Source of the DNA: Fomitopsis serialis
Taxonomy: Eukaryota; Basidiomycota; Agaricomycetes; Polyporales; Fomitopsidaceae
NCBI RefSeq assembly: GCF_022376445.1
Contig: NW_025955132.1
Coordinates: 1-64,000 of the forward strand
Length of the DNA: 64,000 nucleotides
Reading direction: 5' to 3'
Below are positions 59,070-64,000 of the stretch, piece by piece. Position 1 is the first letter of the stretch; every line of letters begins with the position of its first letter. Below the pieces are notes generated by a model, which saw only the letters and a list, made by a program, of their open reading frames with translations, was not told where the DNA came from and did not search any database. The translations under genes were made by a program, and so were the position numbers.

Positions 59070-59566
59070 GCACTATTAGCATGCAATCATTGATAACCTC
59101 CAGTCCGTAGCGGAGCACGGGTTTCCGCTAGTGGGACTCAGAAACGTCAACGTAATGGCCATAGGGCCAGCTTGGATGACTTGTATGGTACGAGTTGGAG
59201 TCACTTCCGTCTGAACCAAGGTTCCGGCTGTCACAGAGTAGTTGCTCGGGAGATCATTGTCGCCAAACAAAGTGTACGTCCTTCCGTCCACTCGGATGTA
59301 ACAGAGCCATCCATGAGTCTATTGAGCCGCAAGATGAGCCCCGAGGATGAGCAAGCATTGAGTAAGGATCACACCGCTCCGTTCCAGAAAGTTGGCCAGT
59401 CGTTTGTAATGTTCTCCAACGTTTTCGTTGTGTACATCCATGAGTTCAAGTAAGGTGTGCGAACAGCAAATGGTATCGCTAATGGCCAGAATGTTTGCGC
59501 GCCATGCACATGCAAGAGGGCAAAACGTAGGAGAAACAGAAAAGAGGCCAAACCGAGGAACAACAT

Positions 59567-60275
59567 GGAGGAAGCAGCGAGGGAGTGGGACCGAATACTC
59601 AGAGCCGTCCGTTGATGACCCAGGGCTGCGCACCTTGTCAGAGCGGGCCGCTGGCTGTGTCGCGATGAAGGGATGCCAATTCAACTCCCCGGGGAAGCAC
59701 CCTGTGGTTCGCATTGACAGCACCATGCCGGTGTTTGTCCGACAGTTTCATGGTGACGAATGGTACCGAATTCGATCGGATCCCATGAAAGACGCTTGCC
59801 GGTTTTAATGGTCTGCAAAGGAGACCAATGCTGATACATCACCATTGATCGATCCGAACATAGATCGAAACTGTCAATGACTAGGAGCGTCCGATGCTAT
59901 TCGGCACTGGTATAATGTGTGGTTGTGTCGCGACGGCACAGCCAGAAATTGTTGAAAGAACCTTGACACCTCGGAAAGTATTGAGAACGGACTATAGTCC
60001 CGATTCCGCCATATTCACGAGCGCAGTGTAGAAATGCCCCATAGCGGAGTCTGTTGGCCGGTTGTGATCAAGCAGCGAAGGTATGTGGTTTTCGGAGGAA
60101 GTCTAACTTACGAGAACATGCAGCGCCTCCATTTCACCATGCATCTTCATCATGACAGGACGGCGGATGTGACACTGTCTGTTCAGCACTACCGTTCAAG
60201 GTGAAACGATTCTTCCTTGTCCGGACACAGCTATCTTCGGTGCAGCCCATCCGTCTACGTAACACACTGTATCAG
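59567..60275. other. Region between gtaA-D and DCC1-D
   Basis: Matches the gtaA-B upstream block but is shorter by about 600 bp. Holds the gtaA-D promoter and the DCC1-D 3' flank. No gene. Confidence 0.5.
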
Positions 60276-61724
60276 TTAGCCTTTGTACTTCGCTCGTGCA
60301 GTGTACCATATCCCCTCCGCATCCGTGATCGCCCGCGCATACTTCAGCAGGAACTTGTCCCGCTCCTTAGCGTCCACAACGATGTCCGCGAGGAACGGGG
60401 AGATCTCGTCAGCCTTCCAGCGCGGCCGTGTGAGGAAGTGGTCCGTGAAGCGCGCCGCGGAGTCGATGAGGAGTTGGAAGGACGGGAAGTATGTGAGGAC
60501 CACGATAGGCGGCTCTTTGAGTACGTCTGTTTGTGTGAGGTATTTGCCCTGGCACGGGTATCAATACGACACGAGGGCATTCGACGGGAAAGGTTTACGC
60601 AGAGGAGGTCGACGGACATCTCAGACTCGAAGGTGTCGCCAACGCTTTTACGCCACTTTGTGAGGAACTCGTCGAGTGGTATCGACTCTTCCTGCGGTGT
60701 CATCCGATATCATTTTATCAGCTAACCTCTGGAAAGCATGCCACGCACCCTGTAAGGCCCCAGCATGCCGAGACCGATCCCTCGCACAACGGCAGTTTTG
60801 TCCATGCACCACTCGCCATTGATGATGTCGCCGAACCAGGCCATCACCTGTTTACAGACGTCTTTCCGGACGTCGTAACCGTCATGAAGTGCAGAGCATA
60901 GCGCGTCTATGGACGCGGAATCATGCGAGAGCGATAATGAAACGAGATGGGTGAGCAAAAGCTCGAGTATGGCGTTCAGGTAGGTCGGAGAGATCGGGCG
61001 GAGCTCGCCTGCGTGATGTGTTCTAAGTAGTCAAAGGACGATACAATCGAGGCCACACACCGTTGAGAATGAGAACACGTCTCTTCTTGAGGCCCTGGTC
61101 TAGCTCTATGTCGCTCGCTTGTAGCGTCGCCATTGCCTCTTCATACGTGAACTTCTGTCGGATCATTGGTGTTATGAGCCCGCGATTCACGGGCCAGTGT
61201 TCCGATTGACACGCTTACCTACCTCAAATTCGTCCATATACATATCATCATCCCCCTCCTGCCCTTCGTCGTACTCTTTCCCTCGTAACAGAACGTCCAG
61301 CTTGTGAAGCCTCGGGACCGACGGCACCAGCTCAAGGATTTCGTTTAGTTGATCTCGCACCTACTCTCCCCAGGCAGACGTACATAATTCTTTCAACCTT
61401 CGTGCCGGTCAAATAAGAAGGCTCATCGGTAGATGTGTCTTCCCCGATCCCTGCTGTTGCCACGGTGACGGAAATTGAGAGAACTATCGAGCGAGTGGTG
61501 TACGTCTTGTCTGCGGTACAGAGCACAGCATCCTCGTCAGGATCCCCTCGATTAACCAGCTGCACGGATATTAGATACTGGAATCTACTGGAGGACGTAT
61601 ACCTCGAAGGTTCTTCGGGTTTCGACTCGACCAGCTTGCACAGATCGGGTGGCAGCTCAAGCAACTTGAACGCGGCTGTATCCACGACAGCAGAAGAAGA
61701 TAACTTCAGAGGGTATTCAGGCAT
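60276..61724 (-). CDS. DCC1: Sister chromatid cohesion protein DCC1, copy D (likely functional)
   Basis: ATG 61,724 (MPEYPLKLSSS) to the TAA at 60,276. Signatures: AAFKLLELPPDLCKLVES, DEDAVLCTADKTYTTRS, DQLNEILELVPSVPRLHKLD, FTYEEAMATLQASDIELDQG, ELRPISPTYLNAILELLLTH, VCKQVMAWFGD, PLDEFLTKWRKSVGDTFESE, VVLTYFPSFQLLIDSAARF, FLADIVVDAKERDKFLLKYA and GIWYTARAKY. Dcc1 is a subunit of the Ctf18-Dcc1-Ctf8 clamp-loader complex in DNA replication and cohesion. Oddity: between the GTK and VRDQLN segments there are about 34 extra nucleotides relative to copy B. They stay in frame only if removed as a 37-nt intron (GTTGAAAG...AGAGTAG), unusually short. If that is not spliced the copy is frameshifted. 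Confidence 0.75.
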
Positions 61725-61807
61725 AGATCCAGTAGCATAAGCGTAAAAATACAAGCAGGCTTGACGAGTACGAGGATGGAATATCGGCGCAAGTTTGAAC
61801 CACCCCG

Positions 61808-61813
61808 ACGCGT
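61808..61813. promoter_or_regulatory. ACGCGT (MCB-like) site upstream of DCC1-D
   Basis: The palindrome ACGCGT lies about 85 bp upstream of the DCC1-D ATG. In yeasts this is the MBF site of S-phase genes, including replication factors; use in this fungus is inferred. The corresponding promoter of copy B has only a partial match (TTCGCGTCA). Confidence 0.35.
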
Positions 61814-62191
61814 CGTGAGCGCTTGAGCCCGCGACGCAAAACACGGTACATGTGATCATGTCGTTAGGCAGGCGCTGTCGCCTCTTCTCAGTCTGCGTCT
61901 GCGTAGGTACAGGTGCAGAGCCTGTTCAAGCTCGCTCTTCTTTTTGAGCTACTAGATTCGGCGCAAGGTGACCTCATGTGTGAACCCTAAGCGTCGTGGT
62001 AGATGTAGCGTCAGTCCGTTTGGTCAAGTACCACGGCACGGCTGCGGTGACCACATAAATACTAGTATCAACTGCGTATTGTGGGGCGCCGGGTGTTCGT
62101 AGGCGCAATCTCAGTGAGCGAATTCATGCTCACACTGCGAAGAAAGTACGATGCACTAGAGCGTATGCATACTACTACTTACTTGGACTCA
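61814..62191. other. Shared gtaA 3' flank (copy E) and distal DCC1-D promoter
   Basis: From about 61,950 resembles the reverse complement of 37,187-37,420. No gene. Confidence 0.5.
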
Positions 62192-64000
62192 TCACGAGTA
62201 CGTATACTCGGGCGGTGCACTCTCGATATGCACATTCAGCATGCCAGTGATCCTGCGCAGCTCTTCGATCATGGAGTGCAGCCCCAGCAACTCGTTCTCA
62301 CGCGAGCCCACAGACACCCCATTCGCCGACGAAGGGACCATCGTACCCTCAGACGGAGGCTCGTCAAGTGGTATGGCGGAAGACGAGCCGGCTGAGGGCA
62401 GGACAGGTGTTTCTTCCCTTGGCGATTCGAGTTCCCGGCGCTGCTTTTCCGTGAGTATGATACCTGGTGCTTGGGCCGCAAAAGCAGGTGCAGCCTCGAA
62501 GGGCGCGGGCTCGGTTCTTGTGCCAGTTGTGTCGAAGAGGGCGGCGTTCTTCTGGTTTCGATGACGTCGGACTAACCATAGTACAAGTCCGGCGAGTGCA
62601 AGTAAACCGACAACACCACCGACGACGCCGCCCGCTACAGCGCTAACATCGACTTTGTTCCCGCCGGATCCGGAAGCGCTAGGGGCCGTAGGGCTTGTGG
62701 TGGAGTTACTGGGAGGCGATGGAGTCTGGAAGACGGTTACGGTACCGCTGCGCATCCGATGTAGCACGGCCATACGTGCGATATACTACAAGCTCACCTG
62801 CGCAGGAACGGGGCGAAGAGGCCTCCTAATGCGGGGCTGTCTCGCGAATCAGACATCGGCTCACTAGCACAGAATAGCACAACTGACCTCGCCATTCCAT
62901 CCTGATAGGCACCAGATTCGACGTTATACACCGCGCCGAACGGGGCCGACGTCCCATTGAATGACGCATAGTTCCAGACCGCGTCAAGAAGCTGACTACG
63001 GACCGTGTCGTTGGTGCAAGTAGCCGCGATGAAAGCATTCCAGGCTGTGGATTCCACGTTAGTCGAGGTTAAGAGTACTCTGGTGGACATCGACACACCT
63101 ACGTTGCCAAGCGATTGTGCGACGCTCTGCATCGGCAACCCATATCTATAGTTGGCTGGGAAAGCGTTGAGCAATTGATATGAGCGTAACGAAAAGAGGT
63201 CCTGACCAGTTTCAGGTTGGATCCACTGTCCATACATGACAGTAAGCTTGTCAAGCCACTGTGGCGACATCAGGACAATGAATTCCTGTCAACAACATGA
63301 ACGACGCACTGTCTGGTTCAGAAGGTTGAATCCAAACAGGGTCTGCGCGTAGAGGTTATACGGTAAAGACCAGATGCCTGTGATTTCCGAACCAAACGTC
63401 TGATTCACGGACGCAGAGGCGCCTCCTGACGATATGGCAAGCGATTCCCATGTGTTCATATAGTTGGACGCTGTGCTCTGTGAACATGCCCAAAACTCGT
63501 CAGGATTGCTAACTCGTTGTACACAGTAGATCACTCGCGCTGAAATGCTGAGAATCATCACTCTCCCCGACTATTTGACTTATCTCCGCCATGGCTTGAA
63601 TGGCAAAGATGCCCTTCACCGCAAGATTGGTCGAGTTTGTGGCGTCACTTCCGTCGTCGACGGATGATCTGAGAGTCCTCGGTGAGCTATTCTCGCGCTC
63701 CACGAAGATGATACATACTGGTCCTTGGGAAATTGCCCATGTTGCGTCAGATACTCGGCCCAATTCCTGAGCAAGGGATACTGCATGCAGGTGAAGCTGA
63801 GCTGAGCACACGGCTCTCTAAGACGAACACGCACATAATCATGGATCAGCGACGTATCGTTCGCGTATTTGGCGTGAGCGAGTGCAATGAGGAGCATGTT
63901 CCCGGACTCTGCAGCCGCTATTGATGAAGAGGGTTATCGTCGCTACGGCAAAGCATGCTCACGTTCGACTGCCTCTGTAGATGTCAGGTTCGGACCAGAT
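62192..64000 (-). CDS. Glutaminase A-like transmembrane protein, gtaA copy E (5' end outside window)
   Basis: The C-terminal half is visible: NMLLIALAHAKYANDTSLIH, YPLLRNWAEYLTQHGQFP, NLAVKGIFAIQAMAEI, LPYNLYAQTLFGFNLLNQT, YGQWIQPETG, WNAFIAATCTNDTV, DSPALGGLFAPFLR, a Ser/Thr-rich spacer, the helix VAGGVVGGVVGLLALAGLVL and a tail ending APPEYTYS. All visible exons are open. One intron appears to start with GC (donor GCGAGTGA, at 63,538 reading leftward), where the other copies have GT. The left neighbour on the same strand is DCC1-D. Confidence 0.85.

Larger units (their letters stand above)
56138..59131 (+). mobile_element. Helitron-like element inserted in gtaA-D (2,994 bp)
   Basis: Seen: ends were defined by comparison with intact gtaA copies. 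The element begins TCATCTACTC and ends CCGCTAG. It lies between host T and T, with no target duplication beyond a possible single base. A hairpin of 7-bp stem (TAGCGGA 59,108-59,114 and TCCGCTA 59,124-59,130) lies at the 3' end. Known: Helitrons start TC, end CTRR with a 3' hairpin, and insert at AT (classical) or TT (Helentron-type) sites without duplications. Interior: short frames, an SLAQRRRRERERRECERHE-type repeat, GGGGAC satellite and GC-rich minisatellite. No Rep/helicase domain was recognised, so it is probably non-autonomous. Confidence 0.55.
53018..59566 (-). pseudogene. Glutaminase A-like protein, gtaA copy D, split by a 3-kb insertion
   Basis: The 5' part (59,566-59,132) encodes the signal (MLFLGLASFLFLLRFALLHV), CYIRVDGRTYTLFGDND and TLTFLSP. 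The rest (56,137-53,018) continues from PSDLVRQSLPFAYVAVNFTS through DWPIFPMSVDLGS, RVTPVEKLYAALPLFLYYNA, LPYNLYPQTLFGFNLLNQT and the helix VGAIAGGVVGGVVGLLVLVG, to a tail ending APPDYS. Every exon I checked outside the insertion is open, with usable splice sites. The insertion sits at the 3' edge of the second exon, at its donor. Removing it leaves AGT CCC AAT followed by GTAGGT, an in-frame exon with a good donor. The gene was therefore probably functional until a recent insertion; splicing out the element cannot be excluded. Confidence 0.8.

Noticed and set aside
1..64000. CRISPR arrays, prophage or bacterial operons
   Set aside because: No regularly spaced repeats; gene structure is intron-rich and fungal throughout.

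Overview
The window looks like nuclear DNA of a filamentous basidiomycete, most likely a mushroom-forming Agaricomycete. Genes carry many short (about 45-70 nt) GTRNGT...YAG introns. The gene families (glutaminase-A-like membrane proteins, DUF6534 seven-helix proteins, fungal CENP-B/pogo transposase, Dcc1, GPI18, NIPA, Tcp11, ZCCHC9-like) fit that group. There is no sign of prokaryotic, organellar or viral genome structure. All functional calls are from reading motifs by eye; no database search was possible.

Layout. Positions 1-7,368 hold a minus-strand CENP-B/pogo-type transposase gene that runs off the left edge and has been hit twice by transposons of what looks like one family (322-3,021 and 3,331-7,012; TIR CAGGAAAA, AT target duplication). 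8-16.7 kb is gene-poor and decayed, with an intact DUF6534 membrane protein gene (10,171-12,006) and a small MYND-type zinc-finger gene (14,526-15,157). 16.7-24 kb holds the first glutaminase-A-like gene (gtaA copy A), a short-chain dehydrogenase and a disordered nuclear-type protein. 24.2-28.8 kb has two more DUF6534 copies, one broken, with an orphan gtaA exon between them. 29.3-32.2 kb has a CCHC zinc-knuckle gene divergent from a broken DCC1 copy.

The second half is organised around gtaA duplications: copy B (+, 33.6-37.2 kb), C (-, 43.0-46.6 kb), D (-, 53.0-59.6 kb, split by a 3-kb Helitron-like insertion) and E (-, 62.2 kb to the right edge). A second, better preserved DCC1 copy lies upstream of D. 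The block DCC1-gtaA is therefore present twice in inverted orientation, and upstream and downstream flanks are shared among several copies. Between them sit single-copy housekeeping genes: Tcp11-like, NIPA Mg2+ transporter, a DUF262/ParB-fold protein and GPI mannosyltransferase 2.

Themes. (1) A local expansion of transmembrane glutaminase-like proteins whose cytoplasmic tails all end in a PPxY motif, suggesting a shared route of ubiquitin-ligase-controlled turnover. (2) A family of TIR transposons with target preference GCATGY, seen as two precise insertions in one gene. (3) A 3-kb element with TC...CTAG ends and a terminal hairpin inside gtaA-D, carrying the same strand-skewed GC-rich minisatellite as the first TIR element. 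(4) Divergent fates after duplication: DCC1 copy B has several lesions, copy D looks nearly complete.
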